Part shown: positions 1 through 7,306 of the stretch, piece by piece
Layout: every line of letters starts with the position of its first letter
Position numbering within the stretch: the stretch's first letter is position 1
Origin: Mobilicoccus sp032100225
GTDB lineage: Bacteria > Actinomycetota > Actinomycetes > Actinomycetales > Dermatophilaceae
Direction of reading: 5' to 3'
Assembly (NCBI GenBank): GCA_032100225.1
Contig: DAMDJY010000006.1
Coordinates: 1 to 39,615 of the forward strand
DNA length: 39,615 bases
Notes under the pieces: generated by a model
Database searches by the model: none
What the model was told of the DNA's origin: nothing
What the model saw: only the letters and a program-made list of their open reading frames with translations
Program-made: the position numbers and the translations under genes

Positions 1-209
1 CCCCCACAGAACCGCAGCTCACCGCCCTGCACACCGACCTTTCCGGGACCCTGGGAGTACAGCTCGTTCTCCTGGTCACGCGCACTGTTCCAGGCGGCAA
101 GCGCGCGCTGCGAATCGCCACCGGGGGCGCCCTCCTGGCCACCGCATCCCGCCAGGGACACCGTGATCAGAAGGGCAACCAGAGAGCTGCCAGCGCGGCC
201 ACTCAGCAC
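1..209 (-). CDS. Putative lipoprotein, N-terminal part (runs off the left edge)
   Basis: Reading leftward, the frame opens with a GTG at 209 and gives a hydrophobic stretch ending in a lipobox (SLAGC), then a polar region rich in Gly, Glu and Gln. This is the layout of a type II signal peptide with a lipidated cysteine near residue 22. The GTG overlaps the stop codon of the upstream inhibitor gene (GTGCTGA), so translation is probably coupled. A start six codons further upstream (227) is also open. About 69 codons are visible and the rest lies outside the window. No family can be assigned. Pairing with a secreted peptidase inhibitor suggests a role at the cell surface, which is inference. Confidence 0.6.
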   Translation of the reverse strand, partial: MLSGRAGSSLVALLITVSLAGCGGQEGAPGGDSQRALAAWNSARDQENELYSQGPGKVGVQGGELRFCG

Positions 210-637
210 GCAGACCCGCCTGCCCACTTGTGGCTGGACCCCTTGTCATTGGCTGTTGCCGAGTACCCAAGCTGGGTATTCGGCAGACGACATACCGTCA
301 CCCCGCCCGTGTGATTGGCATCCTTATAGACAGTGGCAGGAACGCTCCACTTGTTCGCCCAAGAAGAGTCCTCATCGTTGAGCGCGCGGAAATCCCAGAA
401 CCAGTTGTCAAACTTGGCTGTAGTGCGGAACATCGTGTTTGACGTGGAGACATTCGCATCCTTGTAGACGCAGAACTCTCCCTCGTAGCAGGTGCGATCG
501 ACGGCTGTCACCGCAGAGGGAGGAGACACCGACGGGGAGGGGAGGACAGGGCCAGACCCCGGGACAGCCAGCGCTGACTGCGCAAGACCGAGAGTTGCTG
601 CCACTGCGAGAGGCAAGGCGAAAAGTGCACGCTTCAT
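203..637 (-). CDS. Secreted peptidase inhibitor, family I36-like
   Basis: A 144-residue protein with a clear Sec signal peptide (MKRALFALPL..., cleavage after about residue 24 at SALA), a short Pro/Ser linker and a cysteine-containing domain with the motifs CYEGEFCVYKD and VYKDANHTGG. This layout matches family I36 inhibitors related to the Streptomyces metalloproteinase inhibitor SMPI, which bind exported proteases. The ATG at 637 was chosen over a GTG two codons upstream because AAGGTGG lies at the right distance from the ATG, while the GTG has no room for a ribosome site. Four cysteines suit two disulfides. The target protease is unknown; no protease gene is nearby. Confidence 0.8.
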   Translation of the reverse strand: MKRALFALPLAVAATLGLAQSALAVPGSGPVLPSPSVSPPSAVTAVDRTCYEGEFCVYKDANVSTSNTMFRTTAKFDNWFWDFRALNDEDSSWANKWSVPATVYKDANHTGGVTVCRLPNTQLGYSATANDKGSSHKWAGGSAC

Positions 638-850
638 GACCACCTTACAGGTGACTTATTGAGTGCCGATCTGCACGATCAGACTAGGCGCTTCCTGTCA
701 CAGTGTTGGCAAAGAAAGGGCAAATGTTGGCTGGCTACGTCCATCCAATAGCTCGCGTGCGTCGAACGGATGTCCCGCGCTTCCGCCCCCGGCGAGCGCG
801 GAAGCCGCGTAGCCTGGGCGTCGGTAGTCACCAGCGCCCCAGGGGGATTC

Positions 851-1759
851 ATGAACCGCTCGACGTTCCGCACACTCTCCGTCGCGGCTGTGCTCGCGTT
901 CACGTCGGCTGGTCTGGTGCCTGCAGCGCAGGCGACCCCGGCTGCGCCCTCGGCCGCGAAGCTGCCGCGCTACTGCGTCGCTGAATTCACCGTGCCCGAC
1001 AGCAAGGGCGCCGTGACGTCGGTCGCGTACGAGGACGGCGAGTTCCTCTCCCTCCCAATGACAGGCCTCAAGGTCGCTCCCGGTGCCCGCATGGTGCAAC
1101 CCGTCGGGTTCGACCCCGACCCCACGACGCCGAGGATGACGTCGCTGGTCATCACGGCCGACGGACTCCTGCAGTCGGTCACCAGCACCCTGAAGAACCC
1201 CGGCGAGGACAACCAGGCGTGGTCCTCTGCCAAGCCGGTGCGCATCGGACACGGCTGGAACCAGGTCAGCGCCGTCGCCCTCCCCGGAACGCCCGACGAC
1301 CCCTACCTCTTCGCCGTCCTCGGCGACCGGCTCAACCGGTACACCCTGGGCGTGTCGAACACGGGCACCGCCTCGGTCCGCTCCGCGCCGCACGCCGCGA
1401 CCTCGGGTTTCCGCACCGTCCGCAGCCTCACCTGGACGCGCTCCACCACCGTACGAGGCGTCGCTGCTGACGTCCTGGTCGGCCTCGACGGCAGCAAGCT
1501 CGTCGAATACACCGTGCCCCGCAAGACCAACCCGCGCGTCAGCAAGCGCGAACTCGGCACCGGCTGGGGCAGCGTCAAGGCCATCAGCGCCGGACTCTGC
1601 TTCACCGACGGACGCGACACGGCCGAACTCACCCGCTCGACGCCGATCCTCGCCCGCGTCGGCCGCGACGTGCGCCTCTACCTCGACCGCACCAACACCG
1701 ACGGATCCGGCCGCGACATCCTGAACTACGGCCGCATCGGAGCCTGGCCCGCAGCCTGA
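851..1759 (+). CDS. Secreted protein of unknown function
   Basis: A 302-residue protein. The ATG at 851 follows a GGGGGA ribosome site and begins a Sec signal peptide (MNRSTFRTLS..., cleavage near AAQA, about residue 27). The mature part has repeated beta-rich stretches (SLVITADGLLQSV, DVLVGLDGSKLVEYTV) that could form a propeller-like fold similar to tachylectin/PQQ-like domains, but no diagnostic motif is visible. Cys pairs may form disulfides outside the cell. Its last 34 bases overlap the end of the convergent HAD phosphatase gene. It is transcribed divergently from the peptidase inhibitor, with 213 bp between. The longer frame upstream of 851 is probably not translated. Confidence 0.7.
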   Translation: MNRSTFRTLSVAAVLAFTSAGLVPAAQATPAAPSAAKLPRYCVAEFTVPDSKGAVTSVAYEDGEFLSLPMTGLKVAPGARMVQPVGFDPDPTTPRMTSLVITADGLLQSVTSTLKNPGEDNQAWSSAKPVRIGHGWNQVSAVALPGTPDDPYLFAVLGDRLNRYTLGVSNTGTASVRSAPHAATSGFRTVRSLTWTRSTTVRGVAADVLVGLDGSKLVEYTVPRKTNPRVSKRELGTGWGSVKAISAGLCFTDGRDTAELTRSTPILARVGRDVRLYLDRTNTDGSGRDILNYGRIGAWPAA

Positions 1760-2604
1760 CCGGCAGAGTCCTCCACCAGCGGCAACAACACCCGAGCCAC
1801 GCCGTCGGCAGCGTTCGACCCACACGAATCGGTCGCGGCCTCGCGCACCTGCGCGGGGCCGCCCGTCACGGCGAACGAACGCCCGGCCCAGCGCAACATC
1901 GGGATGTCGTTGGGCATGTCGCCGAACGCCCACACGTCCTCCGCGTCGATGCCGCGGGACGCACACCATTCCGCCAGGGCGCTGGCCTTACTCACCCCCA
2001 CCGGACCGATCTCCGCCAACCCCGCAGCCCCCGAATACGAGACCACCGCCCGCTCGCCCACCACCGCACGAACCTCGGTGACGAACGTCGACTCCTGAGC
2101 CGTATCCCCGAGCGGCCCGACGCCCTCGACTCGATCCGAGCCCGGCACCCGCGCCAACAACTTGGCCACCCCGGCGACCCCTGCCTGCGCCAACGGCCCG
2201 CGCGACGGGTTCTCCGGCAGCATCGCCGGATGCACCACCCCGTACTCCGACTCCAGGTGGATGCCACCCGGGTGCTCGATCGCGAACCCGATGTCGGGAA
2301 TGCGTCGGCGCAGGTCAGCAGCCAGATCGACCGCCACATCGAGATCGAGCAGCCGGGCAGCCACGATCTCCCGCGCCGCGACGTCGTACAGCAAAGCACC
2401 GTTGGCGCAGATCGCATGCCCATGCCCGCCCACTGCGTCGGCGAGCTCGTCGAGCCAGCGCGGCGGACGAGCCGTGACGAACAACGTGTCGATCCCCGCA
2501 GCCCACAACCGCTCCAAGACCGAGCGGGTGAACGGCGACACCTGCCCCTCCGGGTCGAGCAGCGTGCCGTCGAGATCGGTCGCGACGAGGCGCGGCCTCC
2601 TCAC
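1726..2604 (-). CDS. HAD-superfamily hydrolase, Cof-like (class IIB) phosphatase
   Basis: A 292-residue protein with HAD motif I at the N-terminus (VATDLDGTLLD, Asp10/Asp12), a threonine motif II (FVTARP), a lysine in VSKASAL and a C-terminal AFGDMPNDIPML (motif IV with the Mg2+-binding Asp residues). This is the Cof/YbiV/sugar-phosphatase arrangement with a C2B cap between motifs II and III. The start is the GTG at 2604, which overlaps the channel gene's stop codon (GTGA) and has GGGGGAG upstream, so it is translationally coupled to the channel gene. Its 3' end overlaps the convergent secreted-protein gene by 34 bp. The substrate cannot be told from the sequence; small sugar phosphates or flavin/pyridoxal phosphates are typical of the family. 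Confidence 0.88.
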   Translation of the reverse strand: MRRPRLVATDLDGTLLDPEGQVSPFTRSVLERLWAAGIDTLFVTARPPRWLDELADAVGGHGHAICANGALLYDVAAREIVAARLLDLDVAVDLAADLRRRIPDIGFAIEHPGGIHLESEYGVVHPAMLPENPSRGPLAQAGVAGVAKLLARVPGSDRVEGVGPLGDTAQESTFVTEVRAVVGERAVVSYSGAAGLAEIGPVGVSKASALAEWCASRGIDAEDVWAFGDMPNDIPMLRWAGRSFAVTGGPAQVREAATDSCGSNAADGVARVLLPLVEDSAGQAAGQAPMRP

Positions 2605-4415
2605 CGGCGCTCCCCCTGGGTCTGCTCCCCCGGGGTCTGCTCCCCGTGCGCCCGCCCTGCCTGGTGCGCCTGCCCGCCCCGCTGCCGGTACCGCTGACCG
2701 GCGAGGTGGCGCCACAGAAACGCCGTCGCCACCTGTCGCCCGGTGGCGACGTACTCCAGCGTCGAGTCCTCGAACAGCGCAGAGCCGAGGTCGGAGAACG
2801 CACGCCGTCGCCCGGCGAGCAGCAACTGGTCGCCCACCCGCAACGGCGTGTCCCCGCCCGGCATGTGCGTGCTCTCCCCGTCGCGCACGAGGGTGAGCAC
2901 GGTCGCCTCGACAAAGGTGTCGCGATCATTGGGAGCGCGCAGCAGGTCGCCCAGCTGCAGGTCGTGATGCCGCAGCCACCGCACGACCGCCGGAGCCTGC
3001 CGGGAGTCGACCACCAGACGGTCCGTCGACGGCGAGATCTCGCCGCTGCGCTCGAGGATGGTGTTGAGCACCTCGGCGCCCCATGCGTCGTCCTGCTGCA
3101 GGGCGTGCTCGACGAATTGCCAGGTCAACGGCGTGACCACGCGGGCGAGCATCTCTCGGGCCACCAGATCGGTCGGCACGTAGATCGACTCGGGCTTGAA
3201 CGACTCCAACAACGACGCGTTCACGGTCGAGCCCTGCCGGATCGAGATGAACACTTCCGGGCTCTCCAGGCGTGCCCGCGCCGCGTAGGCGAGGTTGGTC
3301 GCGTCCTGGCTCGAGCCGGCGACGAATCCCGCGATGCCATGCAGGTCGGGGCAGCCCTCCTCGCTGTGCGCCAGAGTGACGTCGAGCCCGGTGGACTCCA
3401 GGTCGCGACTCACCTCCTCGCCGAACCGCCCGTCTGCGAGCACGGCCCACCGACCCTCCTTGAGCCCCTCCCGCGACGGCGGCATCGGCGCTCCCCGCGG
3501 AGCCATGATCCAGTCGACAAGGCGGCTGACGACAGGTCGCTCCAGCGCGAGCACGAGAAACGCGCCGTAATGATCGTCGGGGTTGACGATGGCGTCGGGC
3601 TCGAAGTCGGCCATGTATTCGGCATGCTCGCGACTGCCGGCCCGCACGACGATCTGCAGCTCGGGCCGCAGCAGGTGACCGGCCATGACCACCGCGAGAT
3701 TGGCGTCGTCGTCATCGGTGACCACGACGATTCCTTGACACCTCCGGTCGCCCATCCCCGCCAGGCCGAGCATGGCCGGGTCGCGCACGTCAGCTTCGAG
3801 CGCCGGGACATCCCGCATGAGTTGGTCGGTGGCGAGCACATCGAGTCGCGATCGCTGCTCGTCGATGACGACGAACGCCCGCCCCAGGTCGTCGAGGGTC
3901 CGGCAGACCGCGCGGCCCGTCTGCCCATACCCGCACACGATGAGAAACGGCTCGCTGATGCGCGCCACCTTGCGCCTGAACTTCTGCCGCTCCCGCGCGT
4001 TCCGAAAAGCCGGATCCTGCAACAGCGCGAACAGAGCGCCGATCGAGTAGGCCCACACCGTCACCGACGCGTAGATGCACACCGTCATCCACAAGCGCTG
4101 TGCCGTCGTGAACGCGTACGGCACCTCGCCGAACCCGATGGTCGTCGCCGTGTACGACATGACGTAGAACGCCTCGAACGGCGTCAGCGTGTACGGGTTA
4201 CCCGCGTCGTCGAAACCCGGGATGACGCTGAGCCCGGCGACCGCCACCGTCAGCACGACCAACACCGCCAACAGCGGCCCACGCATCCGCTGCAGCACGA
4301 GGAACACTGCGTCGATCGACGACACGTTCTGCGGAACGCCGACTTGCTTACGCCGCAACGTCGACGCCGTCTGTCGATGGGTCCTCGACGCGATCAGGAG
4401 CAGCGGGTTGGCCAT
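2601..4415 (-). CDS. Potassium channel with RCK/TrkA-N and TrkA-C domains
   Basis: A 604-residue membrane protein with TM1 at about residues 46-66, a pore loop with filter TTIGFGE (91-97), TM2 at about 109-132, then an RCK domain starting with the Rossmann motif VCGYGQTGRAV (160-170), a second RCK-like half (GRWAVLADGRFGEEV) and a TrkA-C-like C-terminus (PLRVGDQLLLAG). The family conducts K+ and is gated by ligands bound to RCK domains. The filter departs from the classic TVGYGD, with Phe for Tyr and Glu for Asp. The gene lies 12 bp after the DUF6394-like gene and overlaps the HAD gene at GTGA. The C-terminal tail is rich in Gln, Gly and Arg and looks disordered. Confidence 0.9.
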   Translation of the reverse strand: MANPLLLIASRTHRQTASTLRRKQVGVPQNVSSIDAVFLVLQRMRGPLLAVLVVLTVAVAGLSVIPGFDDAGNPYTLTPFEAFYVMSYTATTIGFGEVPYAFTTAQRLWMTVCIYASVTVWAYSIGALFALLQDPAFRNARERQKFRRKVARISEPFLIVCGYGQTGRAVCRTLDDLGRAFVVIDEQRSRLDVLATDQLMRDVPALEADVRDPAMLGLAGMGDRRCQGIVVVTDDDDANLAVVMAGHLLRPELQIVVRAGSREHAEYMADFEPDAIVNPDDHYGAFLVLALERPVVSRLVDWIMAPRGAPMPPSREGLKEGRWAVLADGRFGEEVSRDLESTGLDVTLAHSEEGCPDLHGIAGFVAGSSQDATNLAYAARARLESPEVFISIRQGSTVNASLLESFKPESIYVPTDLVAREMLARVVTPLTWQFVEHALQQDDAWGAEVLNTILERSGEISPSTDRLVVDSRQAPAVVRWLRHHDLQLGDLLRAPNDRDTFVEATVLTLVRDGESTHMPGGDTPLRVGDQLLLAGRRRAFSDLGSALFEDSTLEYVATGRQVATAFLWRHLAGQRYRQRGGQAHQAGRAHGEQTPGEQTQGERR

Positions 4416-4427
4416 GAGATCGGCCGG

Positions 4428-4814
4428 TCAGCGGCGACGGAACGAGATGGTCTCGGACACCAGCAGCACGAGCGAGACGAGGTTGGCGAGCAGCGCGCCA
4501 CCCGACAGCGACACGATCGACGCCATCTGATGCGCCGCGACGCCCTCACTCGCACCACCCGTGGCGAGGATCCACACCGCCGCCGCCATGATGAGTTGGA
4601 TATCGGCCACCAGCGACGTCGCCAAGTGCACGGCGCCGAGCTGCGTGCGGTCACCGAACTTGAGGATGGTCGCGATGATGTTGACGATGACGGCCGCATA
4701 CAACTCGATGATGTTGTGGACCGTGGGGTCCGTCATATCACCGAGGAAGAAGCCGAAGTTCAACGTCGCTGCCAGCAGGACGAAGAAGCCGAAGACGACC
4801 TTCTCGAGGTTCAC
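4428..4814 (-). CDS. DUF6394-like small membrane protein
   Basis: A 128-residue protein with about four predicted membrane helices (FGFFVLLAATLNFGFFLGD, AAVIVNIIATIL, IMAAAVWILA, LLANLVSLVLLV). I recognise the beginning NLEKVVFGFFVLLAAT as typical of DUF6394, a family of unknown function; this is recall, not a search. The GTG at 4814 fits the family start, and TATCGT lies seven bases upstream, consistent with a leaderless mRNA; a TTG at 4853 would extend it by 13 residues. It sits 12 bp before the K+ channel gene and 78 bp after asd. The tight link to the channel suggests an accessory subunit, which is inference. Confidence 0.75.
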   Translation of the reverse strand: MNLEKVVFGFFVLLAATLNFGFFLGDMTDPTVHNIIELYAAVIVNIIATILKFGDRTQLGAVHLATSLVADIQLIMAAAVWILATGGASEGVAAHQMASIVSLSGGALLANLVSLVLLVSETISFRRR

Positions 4815-4892
4815 CCGATCAACGATAACGACGCGAACGCCGAGACCGGCCAACTGGAGGCCGATCTCGGCGTGTGCACGAGTGGGGGTGCG

Positions 4893-5933
4893 TCAGTTGC
4901 TGCGGCGCTTGACGAGCTCCTCGGCAATCTGCACGGCGTTGAGCGCGGCGCCCTTGCGCAGGTTGTCGCCGACGACGAAGAGCACGAGACCCTTGCCCTC
5001 AGGGGCGGCCTGGTCGGCGCGAACACGGCCGACGAACACGTCGTCACGGCCGGCGCCGTCGAGCGGGGTGGGTACGTCGGTGACCTGAACGCCCTGGGCC
5101 GAGCCGAGGATCTCCAACGCGCGCTCGACCGAGATGTCGCGGTCGAACTCGGCGTGGATCGCGAGCGCGTGACCGCTGAATACCGGCACACGGACGCAGG
5201 TGCCCGAGACGGGCAGGTCGGGGACGTGCAGGATCTTGCGCGACTCGTTGCGCAGCTTCTGCTCCTCGTCGGTCTCGAGGCTGCCGTCGTCGACGATCGA
5301 ACCCGCCAGCGGGACGACGTTGAAGCCGATGTTCGCGACGTACACGTCGGGCGAGGGGAGCTGAACCGCGCGGCCGTCGAGGGCCAGGCCGGTGACGTCA
5401 CCCGAGGCGTACCCGCCACGCAACTGCGAGTCGAGTTCCTGAACGCCCTTGACGCCCGAGCCGGAGACGGCCTGGTAACTGCTGACGTGCAGACGAACCA
5501 GCCCCGCCTCCTGGTGCAGCGGGGAGAGGACCGGCATGGCGGCCATCGTGGTGCAGTTGGGGTTGGCGACGATGCCCTTGGGGATCGTGTCCAGATCGTC
5601 GGCGTTGACCTCGCTGACGACCAGCGGAACCTCGGGGTCCTTGCGCCACGCGCTGGAGTTGTCGACGACCGTGGCACCGGCCGCAGCCACGAGCGGCGCG
5701 TACTTCTTGCTCGCGGTGCCGCCATTGGAGAACAGCGCGATGTCGATGCCGGAGAAATCGGCGCCCTCGCTGTCCTCGACCGTGACGGGCTTGCCCTTGA
5801 ACTCGATCGTGCTCCCCGCCGATCGTGCCGAGGCGAAGAACCGGATGTCGTCCACCGGGAACTCGCGCTCTTCCAAGAGGGTCCGCATGACCCGTCCGAC
5901 CTGACCTGTGGCTCCGAAGACAGCAACTCGCAT
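4893..5933 (-). CDS. asd: Aspartate-semialdehyde dehydrogenase
   Basis: A 346-residue enzyme converting aspartyl-4-phosphate to aspartate semialdehyde with NADPH, the branch point to lysine/diaminopimelate, threonine and methionine. Visible features are the nucleotide motif GATGQVG (7-13), the phosphate loop NSSAWR, the catalytic Cys127 in ANPNCTT and the catalytic His255 in RVPVFSGHALAIH. The length is normal for the family. The ATG at 5933 is preceded by TAACCT and exactly six bases, so the mRNA is probably leaderless. The usual partner lysC is absent from this window. Downstream on the same strand come the DUF6394-like and channel genes. Confidence 0.97.
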   Translation of the reverse strand: MRVAVFGATGQVGRVMRTLLEEREFPVDDIRFFASARSAGSTIEFKGKPVTVEDSEGADFSGIDIALFSNGGTASKKYAPLVAAAGATVVDNSSAWRKDPEVPLVVSEVNADDLDTIPKGIVANPNCTTMAAMPVLSPLHQEAGLVRLHVSSYQAVSGSGVKGVQELDSQLRGGYASGDVTGLALDGRAVQLPSPDVYVANIGFNVVPLAGSIVDDGSLETDEEQKLRNESRKILHVPDLPVSGTCVRVPVFSGHALAIHAEFDRDISVERALEILGSAQGVQVTDVPTPLDGAGRDDVFVGRVRADQAAPEGKGLVLFVVGDNLRKGAALNAVQIAEELVKRRSN

Positions 5934-5939
5934 AACTCA

Positions 5940-5945
5940 AGGTTA
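5940..5945 (-). promoter_or_regulatory. -10 box of asd (leaderless)
   Basis: TAACCT on the minus strand lies exactly six bases before the asd ATG at 5933. Transcription would start at or next to the A of ATG. Confidence 0.6.
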
Positions 5946-6006
5946 CGAGTGAGAAACGCGCGGGGCGCTGACGATTCGAGGAATGGGACGTGTGCGTGCG
6001 GCCTGC

Positions 6007-6111
6007 ACCTCAAGAACGACACACATCGATCGGGGTCGGCGTCGACAGCGCCCGCAGGTCAGCCGCCTGCTCCTGACCGCGACCTACATCGATGTGTGTC
6101 GTTCTTGAGGT
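6007..6111 (+). repeat. Inverted-repeat element E1 (arm type A, 105 bp)
   Basis: A perfect 24-bp inverted repeat, arms 6007-6030 (beginning acctcaagaacgac) and 6088-6111, encloses 57 bp that include gCAGGTCAg (6055-6061), itself part of a small internal hairpin ggtcag/ctgacc. The arms are about 46% G+C, far below the neighbouring DNA. The element lies between the divergent asd and AEC promoters. The same arms recur at 28136-28248 with a different interior. See the linked findings for E2, E3 and E4. Confidence 0.85.
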
Positions 6112-6153
6112 TGTCCGCGCCGACCCGCCGCCGAATCACCCGAGGCCGGGGCG

Positions 6154-6159
6154 GAGAAT
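6154..6159 (+). promoter_or_regulatory. -10 box before the AEC leader ORF
   Basis: GAGAAT, then six bases, then the ATG at 6166. This is the same spacing as at the other leaderless starts in the window. GAGAAT is weaker than a TANNNT box. Confidence 0.4.
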
Positions 6160-6165
6160 CGCCGC

Positions 6166-6207
6166 ATGATCGCGAGTGCGTGGGCAGCCAGGGGTGGACG
6201 CGCGTGA
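6166..6207 (+). CDS. Possible 13-codon leader ORF upstream of the AEC transporter
   Basis: ATG at 6166 reads MIASAWAARGGRA and ends at a TGA (6205-6207) that overlaps the GTG of the AEC gene as GTGA. GAGAAT lies six bases before the ATG, the spacing seen at other leaderless genes here. The AEC start has only a modest GGGGTGG site of its own, so it may depend on re-initiation after this short ORF. The peptide has no run of one amino acid that would point to classical attenuation. Expression is inferred from layout only. Confidence 0.4.
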   Translation: MIASAWAARGGRA

Positions 6208-7121
6208 TCGGCGCACTGACCGGTTTCGCGACGATCGCGATCGTCATCGCCGCGGGCGCTCTGGTGGCGCATCTGGGGCTGTTCGACCTCAAGGCCCAAG
6301 TCGTGTTGTCGCGGCTCGCGTTCTTCGTCGCGACGCCCTGCCTGATGCTGCTGACCATCGGCGAGTCCGACCTGCACCGATTGCTATCGGCCAACCTCGC
6401 CGCGAGCGCCGGATCCGTCGTCGTGGCGGGGGCGTTGTGGCTGGTCATCGCCCGATGGCGGTGGAAGGTCGACTCCGGTGAGGCCGTCATCGGCGCGCTG
6501 TGTTCGACCTACGTCAACGCCGGCAACCTCGGCGTCCCCATCGCGGCGTACGTCCTCGGAGACGCCTCGCTGGTGGCGCCGACGATCCTCACCCAACTGC
6601 TCGTCATGGCACCGGTCTCGCTGAGCATCCTCGACCGGCGCGCCCGCGGCGGCGGCGGACTCGGCCGCACGATCCTCGGCGCCCTGACCAACCCGCTCAC
6701 CGTCGCGTCACTGCTCGGGCTCGTGCTCGGCCTCACCGACACGACCCTGCCGACCGTCATCCGCGCGCCCATCGACCTCATCGGGCAGATGGCCGTCCCC
6801 GCAATGCTGTTCGCCTACGGCATCGCGCTGCGCCTCGGCCCCGGCCTGGGCGTCGGCCTGCGCGGCCGGTTGTGGGTGACGTGCACGCTCAAACTCCTCG
6901 TGCAGCCCCTCGTCGCCTACGCCATCGCGCACTGGCTGCTCGGCCTCACCGGCGGACCCCTGCTGGCCATCGTCATCATCGCCGCCCTGCCCACCGCGCA
7001 GAACGTGTTCATCTACGCCACCCGCTACGACACCGCCACCTCACTGGCCCGCGACACCGGACTCATCACGACCATCGGGTCGGTCCCCGTCATCCTCGCC
7101 GCCACACTGCTCCTCGCCTGA
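6204..7121 (+). CDS. AEC-family transporter (auxin efflux carrier-like permease)
   Basis: A 305-residue integral membrane protein with about ten helices in two halves. Each half has the AEC signature of a broken helix: NAGNLGVPIAAYVLG in the first and LPTAQNVFIYATRY in the second. Family members move small carboxylates such as malate or malonate, or export other organic acids; the substrate here is unknown. The GTG at 6204 gives a first helix at the right place, and length is typical. It overlaps the short leader ORF by 4 bp. Upstream lie the divergent asd gene and element E1; downstream is a shared terminator with metS. Confidence 0.87.
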   Translation: MIGALTGFATIAIVIAAGALVAHLGLFDLKAQVVLSRLAFFVATPCLMLLTIGESDLHRLLSANLAASAGSVVVAGALWLVIARWRWKVDSGEAVIGALCSTYVNAGNLGVPIAAYVLGDASLVAPTILTQLLVMAPVSLSILDRRARGGGGLGRTILGALTNPLTVASLLGLVLGLTDTTLPTVIRAPIDLIGQMAVPAMLFAYGIALRLGPGLGVGLRGRLWVTCTLKLLVQPLVAYAIAHWLLGLTGGPLLAIVIIAALPTAQNVFIYATRYDTATSLARDTGLITTIGSVPVILAATLLLA

Positions 7122-7151
7122 GCGGATCGCACCTACCGCCCTGTCACGCCG

Positions 7152-7189
7152 GACGGCGCGCACCCGGTCGATACCGGATGCGCGCCGTC
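7152..7189. terminator. Bidirectional terminator hairpin
   Basis: Arms gacggcgcgcacccggt (7152-7168) and its near-complement (7173-7189; 16 of 17 match) with a 4-base loop, between the convergent AEC and metS genes. There is no clear U tract on either side, so strength is uncertain. Confidence 0.7.
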
Positions 7190-7204
7190 GTCGGAAAGGC
7201 GGGG

Positions 7205-7306
7205 TCACTCGTCGGGGTTGGCCCGCAGATGATTCAGCGCCGCGAGGAGACCTCCCCAGATGACGGCGAGGTAGCAGACCATCATGACGATCGAGGTGAT
7301 GCTCAC
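7205..7306 (-). CDS. metS: MetS-like small subunit of an NSS amino-acid importer
   Basis: A 33-residue single-helix membrane protein (MSITSIVMMVCYLAVIW..., ending ANPDE). A very short hydrophobic partner gene directly after an NSS transporter is the MetP/MetS arrangement known from Corynebacterium, where both parts are needed for methionine/alanine uptake. The GTG start at 7306 overlaps the metP stop as GTGA, so the two are translationally coupled. At this size it is easily missed in annotation. Identification rests on position, size, a single helix and a polar C-terminus. Confidence 0.8.
   Translation of the reverse strand: MSITSIVMMVCYLAVIWGGLLAALNHLRANPDE

Noticed and set aside
2646..6180. 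Very long open frame on the plus strand across the asd and channel genes
   Set aside because: It is antisense to asd, the DUF6394-like gene and the channel gene, all with clear family motifs. Its translation is rich in Arg, His, Asp and Val, as expected for an opposite-strand frame in high-GC DNA.
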